A stretch of 26,941 nucleotides of DNA, taken from DAIRDK01 sp035403225. GTDB taxonomy: Bacteria > Bacteroidota > Bacteroidia > Bacteroidales > FEN-979. Where the stretch lies: NCBI GenBank assembly GCA_035403225.1, contig DAONET010000032.1, positions 1 to 26,941 of the forward strand, in the 5' to 3' direction. Below, in pieces: positions 16,014-24,637 of this stretch. Numbering within the stretch: the stretch's first letter is position 1; each line of letters starts with the position of its first letter. The notes under the pieces were generated by a model. It saw only the letters and a list, made by a program, of their open reading frames with translations, searched no databases and was not told the DNA's origin. The translations under genes and the position numbers were made by a program.

Positions 16014-18239
16014 ATGTACGAGATTGACCCGGAAGCCGAAAAAAAAGAGATCCTGAAATTATACCGGAATCTTTTAAAAGTATATAAACCCAAACAGCCA
16101 CAGGATAAACAGTTGGTGCGGAAGGCCTTCAACATGGCGGTGGAGGCTCATAAAGACATGCGGCGGAAAAGCGGGGAGCCGTATATCTATCACCCGCTGG
16201 CCGTGGCTACCATCGCGGTGTCGGAGATCGGTCTCGGGACCACCTCCGTGGTCTGCGCCCTGTTGCATGATGTGGTCGAAGATACCGACTACACCCTCGA
16301 AGATATCAGGGGCTTGTTTGGCGACAAGGTGGCCTCGATCATCGACGGGCTGACCAAGATCAAAGGCATCCTCGATCAGCACTCGCCTTCCATTCAGGCA
16401 GAAAACTTTAAAAAGATCCTGATCACCCTTTCCGACGACGTCAGGGTGATCCTGATCAAACTCGCCGACCGGCTGCATAACATGCGCACCCTGGATGCGC
16501 TTCCGCCCGAGAAACAACTCAAAGTGGCGGGTGAAACGATCTATATGTATGCCCCGCTGGCACACCGGCTGGGACTGCATGCGATCAAAAGCGAGATGGA
16601 AGACCTGGCGTTGAAATACACCGACCCGGAGATCTATGCTTCCATCCTGAATAAACTGAAAGAATCGGCCGAGAGCAGAAAACGATTTATCCATAAATTC
16701 ATCTTCCCCCTGAAAAAAGCCCTTACCGAACAGGGATTCAAATTCACCATCACGGCCCGCGAAAAATCGATCTATTCGATTTGGGAGAAGATGAAAAAGA
16801 AAGAGATCCCCTTCGAAGAGGTCTATGATGTCTTTGCCATCCGCATTGTCATCGATACCCCGGTGGAAAACGAAAAGGCCGACTGCTGGAAGGTTTACTC
16901 CATCATCACCGATCATTACCGCCCCAATATGGACCGGCTGCGTGACTGGATATCTATCCCGAAAGCCAATGGCTATGAGGCATTGCATACAACGGTGATG
17001 AGCCACTCGGGACAGTGGGTGGAGATCCAGATACGTTCCCGGAAGATGGACGACATCGCTGAACGCGGGTATGCTGCGCACTGGAAATACAAGGAATCAC
17101 TGGGTGTCAGCAGCCAGCTGGATCATTGGCTCGATCGTATCCGGGAGATGATCGAAAGTCCGGATGAGAATGCCCTGCAGTTCATTGATGATGTGAAAGG
17201 ATATTTCTTCCTCGATGAGATATCCGTCTTTACACCACATGGCGAACTGCGTACCCTCCCGGCCAACTCAACGGTTCTCGATTTTGCTTATGCCATCCAT
17301 TCCGAGATCGGCAACACCTGCATCGGGGCTAAGGTGGATAAAAAGCTTGTCCCCATCAATTATCAGCTGAAGAACGGACAGCAGGTCGAGATCATCACCT
17401 CGGGAAAGCAAACACCGAAAGAGGAATGGCTTACCTATGCGCGTACTACCCGGGCCAGGACCAATATCAAGCTGGCGATCAAAACGGAGAAGAAAAGTCA
17501 CTTCCGGGATGGTAAGGAAAAGCTGGAGAAGATGTTCCAGCAGGGAGAGATCCCGTTCACGCATGAGAATATCAAAGAGTTCATCCAGGCAGTGAATTTC
17601 ACCTCCCTGATCGACCTTTATTATGCCGTCTCGCAGGATAAGATCGGTCAACGTGATGTGAAACTCTTTGCCAGTTCCAAAGAGAAAAACGGCTGGCTCA
17701 CGTTTCTCACCCGTTCCAAGTCGAAGACCTCCACCCGCGAACACGACGACCGCGAGAAGATGCTCGAACCTGTCATCGGGACCCGTTCGGCCGAAAGGGC
17801 CATGGAGACGACCGGCGCCAGGATGGGCTTTGAGATAGCCTCCTGCTGCAACCCGATACCCGGCGATGAAGTCATCGGGCTGATCGCTTCCGATTCACTG
17901 CCGATTCAGATCCACCGCACCAACTGCCCTAAGGTGATCGAGCTGGTCAGCAGTTTCGGCAACAAGGCGGTTAAACTGCGCTGGGCTGCCAAGGAATCGA
18001 TCTCTTTCCTGACGAAAGTGAAGATCTCGGGAATTGACCGGATGGGCATGATCAGCGATCTGACCAGGGTGATCACTTCCGAACATAATCTGAATATTCA
18101 ATCATTCCACCTCGAAGCCCGTAATGGCTTTACAGAAGGCGAAGTGACATTATATGTTCCCGATGTGGATATTCTGAACCGGCTGATCAAAAATCTTCGT
18201 CAACTGGAAGGTATCCGTAATGTCTCCCGCAATGATTAA
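16014..18239 (+). CDS. rsh: Bifunctional (p)ppGpp synthetase/hydrolase (RelA/SpoT homologue)
   Basis: A 741-residue long RSH enzyme. The N-terminal HD hydrolase is intact (His60 in YIYHPLAVA; ALLHDVVEDT with H85-D86). The synthetase follows, with REKSIYSIWEKM and the loop RLRDWISIPKANGYEALHTTV. RLRD there resembles the RxKD signature of bifunctional enzymes rather than ExDD of synthetase-only RelA. Next come TGS (ISVFTPHGELRTLPANSTVLDFAYAIH), a conserved-cysteine segment (IASCCNPIPGDEVIG) and a C-terminal ACT domain (KISGIDRMGMISDLTRVI). It makes and degrades (p)ppGpp in the stringent response. An AGAGGA element 8 bases upstream favours ATG 16014; ATG 16005 is possible. The promoter box at 15982-15989 rules out TTG at 15987. 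It is followed after 67 bases by a Fur-family gene and purA. Confidence 0.96.
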   Translation: MYEIDPEAEKKEILKLYRNLLKVYKPKQPQDKQLVRKAFNMAVEAHKDMRRKSGEPYIYHPLAVATIAVSEIGLGTTSVVCALLHDVVEDTDYTLEDIRGLFGDKVASIIDGLTKIKGILDQHSPSIQAENFKKILITLSDDVRVILIKLADRLHNMRTLDALPPEKQLKVAGETIYMYAPLAHRLGLHAIKSEMEDLALKYTDPEIYASILNKLKESAESRKRFIHKFIFPLKKALTEQGFKFTITAREKSIYSIWEKMKKKEIPFEEVYDVFAIRIVIDTPVENEKADCWKVYSIITDHYRPNMDRLRDWISIPKANGYEALHTTVMSHSGQWVEIQIRSRKMDDIAERGYAAHWKYKESLGVSSQLDHWLDRIREMIESPDENALQFIDDVKGYFFLDEISVFTPHGELRTLPANSTVLDFAYAIHSEIGNTCIGAKVDKKLVPINYQLKNGQQVEIITSGKQTPKEEWLTYARTTRARTNIKLAIKTEKKSHFRDGKEKLEKMFQQGEIPFTHENIKEFIQAVNFTSLIDLYYAVSQDKIGQRDVKLFASSKEKNGWLTFLTRSKSKTSTREHDDREKMLEPVIGTRSAERAMETTGARMGFEIASCCNPIPGDEVIGLIASDSLPIQIHRTNCPKVIELVSSFGNKAVKLRWAAKESISFLTKVKISGIDRMGMISDLTRVITSEHNLNIQSFHLEARNGFTEGEVTLYVPDVDILNRLIKNLRQLEGIRNVSRND

Positions 18240-18272
18240 CAAAATCTGTTTTTATTTGTTCTTAATTTATTT

Positions 18273-18280
18273 TAATTTTG
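18273..18280 (+). promoter_or_regulatory. -7 box upstream of the Fur-family gene
   Basis: TAATTTTG matches TAnnTTTG, 26 bases before the ATG at 18307, in the 67-base AT-rich gap after rsh. It is flanked by an AATCTGT / ACAGATT inverted repeat (18243-18249 and 18281-18287). A 10-base perfect palindrome, AAATTAATTT (18294-18303), lies between box and start. These could be operator sites, but the region is AT-rich and chance is not excluded. Confidence 0.45.
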
Positions 18281-18306
18281 ACAGATTGATTGCAAATTAA
18301 TTTATT

Positions 18307-18759
18307 ATGACAAAAAAGATGCCGGAAGATGCTTTCGAAGCTGTCCGAAAAATCTTTACTGAGTACCTTGAAAAGCATGGGCACCGTAAGACACCTGAAA
18401 GGTTTACCATCCTGAAGGAAATTTTCGCCACCGAAGGTCATTTCGACATCGAGACCCTGTACATCCGTATGAAAAACCATAAGTACCGGGTCAGCAGGGC
18501 CACCCTGTACAACACCATCGAACTATTGCTTGATTGCGGACTGGTGACCAAACATCAGTTTGGGACTAATTATGCCCAGTTTGAAAAATCCACCAAAGTC
18601 CGTCAGCACGATCATTTTATATTTCTTGACAACGGCGACGTCATTGAATTTTATGACCCCAGGATTGAAGAGATCCGGGCAGATCTTGAGAAGATCCATA
18701 ACGTTGAAGTTGCCAATTATTCACTCACTTTTTACGGCCATTCCAAAGCCGTTAAGTAA
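18307..18759 (+). CDS. Fur-family transcriptional regulator lacking the CxxC zinc cysteines
   Basis: A 150-residue protein of Fur length. The N-terminal winged helix is typical (HRKTPERFTILKEIF, then RVSRATLYNTIELLLDCGLV at 61-80). The dimerisation domain keeps HDH (101-103) and Glu114 of the regulatory metal site. Aligned by eye with the usual HDHLICxxCGxVIEF pattern, both structural cysteines are replaced, by Phe106 and Asn109. The only cysteine is Cys77 in the DNA-binding domain, and there is no C-terminal CxxC. The protein may therefore fold without structural zinc, or sense something other than the usual metal; this is inference. It lies 67 bases after rsh, with its own -7 box, and 11 bases before purA, so it is probably co-transcribed with purA. 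Regulon unknown; subfamily (Fur, Zur, PerR) not assignable. Confidence 0.9.
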   Translation: MTKKMPEDAFEAVRKIFTEYLEKHGHRKTPERFTILKEIFATEGHFDIETLYIRMKNHKYRVSRATLYNTIELLLDCGLVTKHQFGTNYAQFEKSTKVRQHDHFIFLDNGDVIEFYDPRIEEIRADLEKIHNVEVANYSLTFYGHSKAVK

Positions 18760-18770
18760 ATCCCTTCGAA

Positions 18771-20215
18771 ATGAATGTTGATGTTATTCTTGGACTACAG
18801 TGGGGAGATGAAGGAAAAGGGAAGATAGTAGACGTCCTTACCCCCCGTTATGATGTTATTGCCCGTTTTCAGGGCGGTCCGAATGCCGGACATACTATTG
18901 AATTCGATCATCGGAAATTTGTATTGCATACCATCCCTTCCGGTATTTTTCATGCTGAAAAAACCAATGTGATCGGGAATGGAGTCATTATTGATCCATT
19001 CATCTTTTTTCAGGAAGTAGATAATCTATTGGAAGCGGGGATTCATCCCGAAAAAAACCTGTTGATCTCGCGCCGCTCCCACATGATCCTGCCGACACAC
19101 CGCCTGCTCGATGCTGCTTACGAGGCGCAGAAGGGAGATGCCAGGATCGGTTCCACCCTGAAAGGGATCGGACCGACGTACACGGATAAATATGCGCGGA
19201 CCGGTCTTCGGACAGGAGCTATCCATGATCATGATTTCCGCATGAAATATGATCAGTTAAAAGAAACCCACTTGGATATTATCCGCGGTCTTCATTTCGA
19301 CTATGCATCACAACTGATCGACGGTCTTTCTTTTGAAGATTATGAGTCGGCCTGGTTCCGGGCAGTGGAAAGGCTGAAGGGCTTTCAGCTCATCGACAGT
19401 GAATTTTACCTGAATCGTTGCCTCGACAGCGGGAAGAGCGTTCTGGCGGAGGGTGCGCAAGGGAGTATGCTGGATGTGGATTTCGGCTCGTATCCTTTTG
19501 TGACCTCTTCCAACACGATCACCGCCGGCGTTTGCTCCGGCCTGGGCGTGTCGCCACACCGGATCGGAACGGTTTTCGGCGTTTTCAAAGCCTACTGCAC
19601 CCGTGTCGGCAGTGGACCTTTCCCGACGGAACTCCATGATGCCACCGGGGAACTCATGCGCAAGAGCGGTCACGAATTCGGCGCTACTACCGGTCGGCCA
19701 CGGCGTTGCGGATGGCTTGATATCCCTGCCCTGAAATATGCAATCATGCTGAATGGTGTCAATTCCCTGATCATGATGAAGGCCGATGTCCTCACTTCCA
19801 TTGATCCGGTCAATATCTGTACGCAGTATGAGGTGGAAGGAAAACGNNNNNNNNNNNNNNNNNNNNNNNNNNNNNNNNNNNNNNNNNNNNNNNNNNNNNN
19901 NNNNNNNNNNNNNNNNNNNNNNNNNNNNNNNNNNNNNNNNNNNNNNTCACTTCCATTGATCCGGTCAATATCTGTACGCAGTATGAGGTGGAAGGAAAAC
20001 GCACGGAAGAGCTTCCCTGGGATCTCTCCCCGGAAAAACTCGTACCGGTTTATACTCCGATGAAAGGATGGAGCTCAGATCTTTCGAAAATGACCGCGGC
20101 AGAAAACTTCCCGTCAGAAATCAACGAGTATATCCGCTTTATCGAAAAGGTAACGGGTGTTCCCGTCACCATGGTGTCAGTCGGTCCCGACAGGGAACAG
20201 ACGATATCGCGGTAA
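18771..20215 (+). CDS. purA: Adenylosuccinate synthetase (split by an assembly artefact, gene itself intact)
   Basis: PurA makes adenylosuccinate from IMP, aspartate and GTP, the first step from IMP to AMP. Visible are GDEGKGK (12-18, with catalytic Asp13), GPNAGHTI (37-43, with His41), KGIGPTYTDKYAR and TTGRPRRCGW. As printed, the frame breaks after a 100-N gap. However, the 55 bases before the gap (19792-19846) are repeated exactly after it (19947-20001). Joining 19846 directly to 20002 gives one uninterrupted frame to TAA at 20213-20215 and a 429-residue protein, normal PurA length. The distal part then reads TEELPWDLSPEKLVPVYTPM and ends VGPDREQTI. No promoter is seen in the 11 bases after the Fur-family gene. 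Its stop is 2 bases from the convergent infB stop. Confidence 0.96.
19792..19846 (+). repeat. 55-base direct repeat, left copy (contig-end overlap)
   Basis: These 55 bases of purA abut the N run and are identical to 19947-20001. Exact identity ending precisely at both gap edges is what adjacent contigs from a k=55 de Bruijn assembly would show, so this is a duplicated contig end and not a biological repeat. Confidence 0.95.
19847..19946. other. Assembly gap of 100 N inside purA (no missing sequence)
   Basis: Fixed 100-N scaffold placeholder flanked by identical 55-base ends. Removing the N run and one copy of the repeat (net 155 bases) restores purA, so the gap is likely spurious. Confidence 0.95.
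19947..20001 (+). repeat. 55-base direct repeat, right copy (contig-end overlap)
   Basis: Identical to 19792-19846; see the left copy. It should be merged when the scaffold is corrected. Confidence 0.95.
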
Positions 20216-20217
20216 GA

Positions 20218-23200
20218 TTATAATTTCCGTTTTACTTCAACTGTTTCGTATCCTTCGATGATGTCACCGACTTTGATGTCGTTGAAGTTCTCGATATTGA
20301 GACCGCATTCGTAGCCGGCAAGCACCTCTTTCACATCATCTTTGAACCGTTTCAGGGAAGCCAGTGTTCCGGTGTACACCACGATTCCATCGCGGATGAT
20401 CCGGATCCTGGTATGACGGTTGATTTTTCCATCCAGCACATAACATCCGGCGATAGTACCCACCTTGGTGATCTTGAAGGTCTCGCGGATCTCCACGTTG
20501 CACACGATCTTCTCTTCGATCTCCGGAGAGAGCATCCCTTCCATGGCGTCCTTGATTTCTTCGATGGCCTGGTAAATGATAGAGTACAGACGGATATCGA
20601 TTTGTTCCTGTTCGGCCAGTTTACGGGCGGCGAGGGAAGGACGTACCTGGAAGCCCACGATGACGGCGTTGGAGGCAGAAGCCAGCAGGACATCCGATTC
20701 GGTTATCTGTCCTACCGATTTGTGGATCACGTTGACCAGGATATTTTTTGTACTGAGTTTGATCAGGGAGTCGGAGAGAGCCTCGACAGAACCGTCGACA
20801 TCGGCTTTCACGATGATATTCAGTTCCTTGAAGTCGCCAATGGCGATGCGGCGTCCGATCTCGTCCAGCGTGATATGTTTCTGGGTGCGGATACCTTGTT
20901 CGCGTTGCAGTTGGAAACGTTTGTTGGCAATATTTTTAGCTTCTTTCTCGTCGGTCATGACGTTAAAGACATCACCCGGCTGCGGCGCACCGCTAAGTCC
21001 GAGCATCAGGAGGGGCGAGGAGGGGCCTGCTTCTTTGACGGGCAGGTTTCTCTCGTTATACATGGCTTTGACACGACCGTAAGTAGATCCGGCGAGCACG
21101 ATATCTCCGATGTGGAGGGTGCCGTTTTGGACCAGCAGTTTAGAGACATAGCCCCGGCCTTTGTCGAGGGCCGATTCGATGACGGTACCGGTAGCTAACC
21201 TGTCGGGGTTGGCTTTCAGGTTGAGCATTTCGGCTTCCAGCAGCACTTTGTCGAGTAGCAGGTTGACGTTGGTCCCGAGTTTGGCGGAGATCTCCTGGGT
21301 TTGGTATTTGCCGCCCCATTCTTCCACCAGGATGTTCATCTTCGAAAGTTCTTCGCGCAACCGGTCTGTATTGGCGTTGGGCTTATCGATTTTATTGAAG
21401 GCAAAGACGATGGGTACGCCGGCAGCCAGAGCATGGTTGATGGCTTCCTTGGTCTGCGGCATGACGGTTTCATCGGCCGCGATGACGACAATAACGATGT
21501 CAGTGACTTGGGCTCCGCGGGCGCGCATGGCGGTAAAAGCCTCGTGACCGGGAGTATCGAGGAAGGAGATGGTCTTCCCGTTCTCGAGCTGCACTTCATA
21601 GGCCCCGATGTGTTGGGTGATGCCGCCGGCTTCGCCTGCCACCACGTTAGTATTACGGATGTAGTCGAGCAGTTTGGTTTTCCCGTGGTCGACATGACCC
21701 ATAACCGTTACGATCGGCGGACGATCTTTCTGGTTCTCCAGGTTGTCTTGTTCATCGTGATGGTGGATGGCTTCCTGCACTTCCACGCTGACGAATTCAA
21801 CTTTATATCCGAACTCTTCAGCGACGACGGCCAGTGTTTCCGCATCAAGTCGTTGGTTGATGGAGACGAAGAGGCCGAGGGCCATACAGGTGGAAATGAC
21901 CTGAGTGACATTCACGTTCATCATGGTAGCCAGTTCATTGGCTGTCACGAACTCGGTGACGCGGATCACTTTCTTTTCTTCTTCCAGACGTTCCTGCTCT
22001 TCCTGCATGTGCTGGCTGATGGATTCCCGTTTCAGGCGGCGATGCTTTGAAGCTTTGGATTTGCCCATGGGCGACAGGCGGGAGAGGGTTTCTTTTATAT
22101 GACGCTGGATATCTTCTTGCGAGATTTCGGGCTTGACGATATCTTTGTGAAACTTCTTATCCTTGAATTTTGGTTTTGGTTGCTGATCCGGTTTTGTTTC
22201 TGTGGCCGGTGTCTCAGTGCCTCCCTGGTTGCGGATTCTCTTTCTCTTCTTTTTCTTTCCTTTGGCATCATCGGAAGAAGAGGCGACAGGCTTTTTCTTG
22301 TCCGACGGTTTCCGTGGTTCAGGCAGTACAATGGAACCGAGGATCGTAGGTCCTTCGAGGATGATCTTCTCGCTCCGGAAGATATTGTCCTCAGGGGCTT
22401 TGGGTGGCTCAACGACGACGGGTGTTTCAGGTGTCACCACCGGCGCCGGAGTTTCGGGGACCACGGGAGGTTCAGACACTTCAGCTGCAACAGGGGTTGT
22501 TTCTTCTACGTGAACTTCGGCAACAGGCGCCGGAGCCGGAGCCGGAGCCGGTGCAGCAACTTCTTTTTCAGGAGCCGGAGCAACTTCAGGTTCTTTCTTC
22601 GTTTTTCCTTTGGGTGCGACTGCTTCTTTTTCAGGCTCTTCTTTCGTTTTGCCTTTGCGCGTCGTCTTTTTTTCAAGATCTTCGAGGTTGATCTTACCAA
22701 GGATCGTCAACTCCTGCACACCCTTTCCCTTTTCGGGAGATTCCGGTTCAGCAGATGCCGGGATGACTTCGGGCTCTTTCTCCACGACCGGTTCTGCCGG
22801 GATGACGGGCTTGGGAGGCGGTGGAAGTTCTTCTTTTACAGGTTCGGGTACGACGACAGGCGCCTCTTCCCGGATGACCGGCGGTTTGGAGGGTTCGGGT
22901 TCGGGCTGGGGTTTGGGCTCCTCTTTTTTGATCTCTTTGACAGGCTCTTCTTTGGGCTTGGGAGGTTCGTAGCCTTTCTTTTCAAAACCGATGGAGATGT
23001 TTTTGATAAAGAGATCGTCGTGATCTTTTTCAGATTCTCTTTGCGACGTCTTCTTTGAATCAATCGTAATAGTCTCATTCGGATTGAATTGAAGGCCGAT
23101 TTTCTTCGCCTCTTCCTTCACATGCTTTTCAGAGGCAAATTCTTTCAGCAGGAGATTATACATCTCCACCGTCAGCTTCCCATTGGGATCACTTCCAAGC

Positions 23201-23301
23201 TTGAATCCCTTTTTGGTAAGGAAATCCACAATGGTGCTCACCCCGATGTTGAATTCGCGTGCTGCTTTACTTAGTCTTATTGCTGTAATGCTTTCACTCA
23301 T
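20218..23301 (-). CDS. infB: Translation initiation factor IF-2
   Basis: A 1027-residue IF-2 from ATG at 23301. It has an N-terminal IF2N helix module (RLSKAAREFNIGVSTIVDFL). A linker of about 400 residues follows, rich in Glu, Lys, Pro and Ala and including an APAPAPAPAP run encoded by GCCGGA tandem units at 22529-22552. The GTPase has G1 GHVDHGKT (about 534), G3 DTPGHEAF (about 578) and G4 NKID (about 634), followed by EF-Tu-like, IF2 and C-terminal fMet-tRNA binding domains. IF-2 brings initiator tRNA to the 30S subunit. Large IF-2 with a long acidic/basic linker is usual in Bacteroidota. A TTG six bases upstream is a weaker start. It is the last gene of rimP-nusA-infB, 49 bases after nusA, and its stop is 2 bases from that of purA. 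Confidence 0.97.
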   Translation of the reverse strand: MSESITAIRLSKAAREFNIGVSTIVDFLTKKGFKLGSDPNGKLTVEMYNLLLKEFASEKHVKEEAKKIGLQFNPNETITIDSKKTSQRESEKDHDDLFIKNISIGFEKKGYEPPKPKEEPVKEIKKEEPKPQPEPEPSKPPVIREEAPVVVPEPVKEELPPPPKPVIPAEPVVEKEPEVIPASAEPESPEKGKGVQELTILGKINLEDLEKKTTRKGKTKEEPEKEAVAPKGKTKKEPEVAPAPEKEVAAPAPAPAPAPVAEVHVEETTPVAAEVSEPPVVPETPAPVVTPETPVVVEPPKAPEDNIFRSEKIILEGPTILGSIVLPEPRKPSDKKKPVASSSDDAKGKKKKRKRIRNQGGTETPATETKPDQQPKPKFKDKKFHKDIVKPEISQEDIQRHIKETLSRLSPMGKSKASKHRRLKRESISQHMQEEQERLEEEKKVIRVTEFVTANELATMMNVNVTQVISTCMALGLFVSINQRLDAETLAVVAEEFGYKVEFVSVEVQEAIHHHDEQDNLENQKDRPPIVTVMGHVDHGKTKLLDYIRNTNVVAGEAGGITQHIGAYEVQLENGKTISFLDTPGHEAFTAMRARGAQVTDIVIVVIAADETVMPQTKEAINHALAAGVPIVFAFNKIDKPNANTDRLREELSKMNILVEEWGGKYQTQEISAKLGTNVNLLLDKVLLEAEMLNLKANPDRLATGTVIESALDKGRGYVSKLLVQNGTLHIGDIVLAGSTYGRVKAMYNERNLPVKEAGPSSPLLMLGLSGAPQPGDVFNVMTDEKEAKNIANKRFQLQREQGIRTQKHITLDEIGRRIAIGDFKELNIIVKADVDGSVEALSDSLIKLSTKNILVNVIHKSVGQITESDVLLASASNAVIVGFQVRPSLAARKLAEQEQIDIRLYSIIYQAIEEIKDAMEGMLSPEIEEKIVCNVEIRETFKITKVGTIAGCYVLDGKINRHTRIRIIRDGIVVYTGTLASLKRFKDDVKEVLAGYECGLNIENFNDIKVGDIIEGYETVEVKRKL

Positions 23302-23350
23302 AGGCAATTGCTACGTCCTGTCCTTTAAACAGTTAGTAAAATTAATATTT

Positions 23351-24586
23351 TTATTCAAATTCAGCTTTCAAAATACGGATAACTTCATTGATGGTTTCCT
23401 CTTCGAGGTCGGTCCTTTTGACGAGTTCATCCACGTCAAGGTTCAGAACGCTCTTAGCGGTATCACAGCCGATATTTTTCAGTTCGTCGATGATCCACTG
23501 ATCGATTTCGTCGGAGAATTCCTGCAGGTCAACATCTTCGTTATCCACGTCGGTATCGCGGTAGACATCGATTTCATAGCCGGTCAGTTTTCCGGCCAGT
23601 TTGATGTTGAATCCGCCTTTACCGATAGCGAGGGAGACCTGATCGGGTTTCATGTACACATCGGCTTTTTTGTTTTCGTCGTCGATGATGATGGATGTCA
23701 CCTTAGCGGGGCTCAGGGCGCGTTGGATAAAAAGGGAGGGGTTAGTGGTAAAGTTGATCACGTCGATATTTTCGTTTTTCAGCTCGCGAACGATACCGTG
23801 AATACGTGATCCCTTCATCCCGACGCAGGCGCCGACGGGGTCGATACGGTCATCGTAAGATTCGACGGCGATTTTAGCGCGTTCGCCGGGGACCCTGACG
23901 ATTTTCCGGATGCTGATCAGACCGTCGTACACTTCCGGAACTTCTGCTTCGAAGAGTCGTTCGAGGAAAGATTCCGAGGTGCGTGAGAGGATGATGACCG
24001 GGTTATTGTTCCTCATTTCCACCCGGGAGACGACGGCGCGTACCGTATCTCCTTTTCGGTAGAAGTCGGATGGGATCTGTTCCGATTTGGGGATGATCAG
24101 TTCAATCCCTTCATCGTCGAGCACCAGGATCTCTTTTTTCCATACCTGGTACACTTCACCGGCGATGATCTCGCCGATTTTATCTTTATATTTCTGGAAG
24201 ATATTATTCTTTTCGTATTCCTGGATCTTGGCCACGAGGTTCTGACGGATGGTAAGGATATCGCGACGTCCGAAGCTGGGCAGCTGGATTTCTTCGGAAA
24301 GTTCTTCACCGACTTCGAAGTCAGGTTCGATCTTGATAGCTTCCGACAACGGCACTTGCGTGTTCTCGTCTTCCACCGCACCGTCTTCAACAATAGTCCG
24401 GTATCGCCATATTTCGAGGTCTCCTTTATCGATATTGACAATGATGTCGAAGTTATCGGCAGATCCGAAACGTTTGGTCAGCATGTGTTTAAAAACATCC
24501 TCGAGGATGCGCATCATGGTTTCACGGTCGATATTTTTGAATTCTTTGAATTCGGAAAAGGTTTCGACTAAATTGAGATGTTCCAT
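23351..24586 (-). CDS. nusA: Transcription termination/antitermination factor NusA
   Basis: A 411-residue NusA. The N-terminal RNA-polymerase-binding domain occupies about residues 1-125 and the S1 domain about 137-203 (IGEIIAGEVYQV to VIILSRTS). KH1 contains GMKGSR (256-261), KH2 contains AIGKGGFNIKLA (320-331), and a short acidic C-terminal segment ends in a helix-hairpin-helix-like stretch (IGCDTAKSVLNLDVDELVKRTDLEEETI). It lacks the two long acidic repeats of the E. coli protein, as non-enteric NusA proteins do. NusA modulates pausing, hairpin-dependent termination and antitermination. It sits between rimP (51-base gap) and infB (49-base gap), the conserved bacterial order, and a terminator-like hairpin in the operon leader makes self-regulation plausible, as known for NusA in E. 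coli. Confidence 0.97.
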   Translation of the reverse strand: MEHLNLVETFSEFKEFKNIDRETMMRILEDVFKHMLTKRFGSADNFDIIVNIDKGDLEIWRYRTIVEDGAVEDENTQVPLSEAIKIEPDFEVGEELSEEIQLPSFGRRDILTIRQNLVAKIQEYEKNNIFQKYKDKIGEIIAGEVYQVWKKEILVLDDEGIELIIPKSEQIPSDFYRKGDTVRAVVSRVEMRNNNPVIILSRTSESFLERLFEAEVPEVYDGLISIRKIVRVPGERAKIAVESYDDRIDPVGACVGMKGSRIHGIVRELKNENIDVINFTTNPSLFIQRALSPAKVTSIIIDDENKKADVYMKPDQVSLAIGKGGFNIKLAGKLTGYEIDVYRDTDVDNEDVDLQEFSDEIDQWIIDELKNIGCDTAKSVLNLDVDELVKRTDLEEETINEVIRILKAEFE

Positions 24587-24637
24587 GGTTTTTCTTGTTG
24601 GTTGTTTTCGGTGCGATTTCCGGGTCGCACGTGTCTG

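Noticed and set aside
15916..16101. N-terminal extension of the T9SS type B protein to 16101
   Set aside because: It places 62 residues before a clear signal peptide and overlaps the divergent rsh gene and its promoter.
16074..17081. Long antisense frame (335 codons) opposite rsh
   Set aside because: It lies wholly within a well-identified gene, shows no domain or signal peptide, and has the composition expected of a reversed coding strand.
18771..20063. A purA frame running through the N gap and ending at 20063
   Set aside because: After the gap it uses the wrong frame of the duplicated 55 bases; its tail has no PurA similarity, whereas merging the duplicate gives the normal C-terminus.
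22529..22552. Short tandem repeat considered as CRISPR or regulatory array
   Set aside because: Only four 6-base units with no spacers, in frame within infB and coding Ala-Pro.
22099..23058. Phe/Arg-rich plus-strand frame opposite infB
   Set aside because: The odd composition is the reverse of the Glu/Lys/Pro-rich IF-2 linker.
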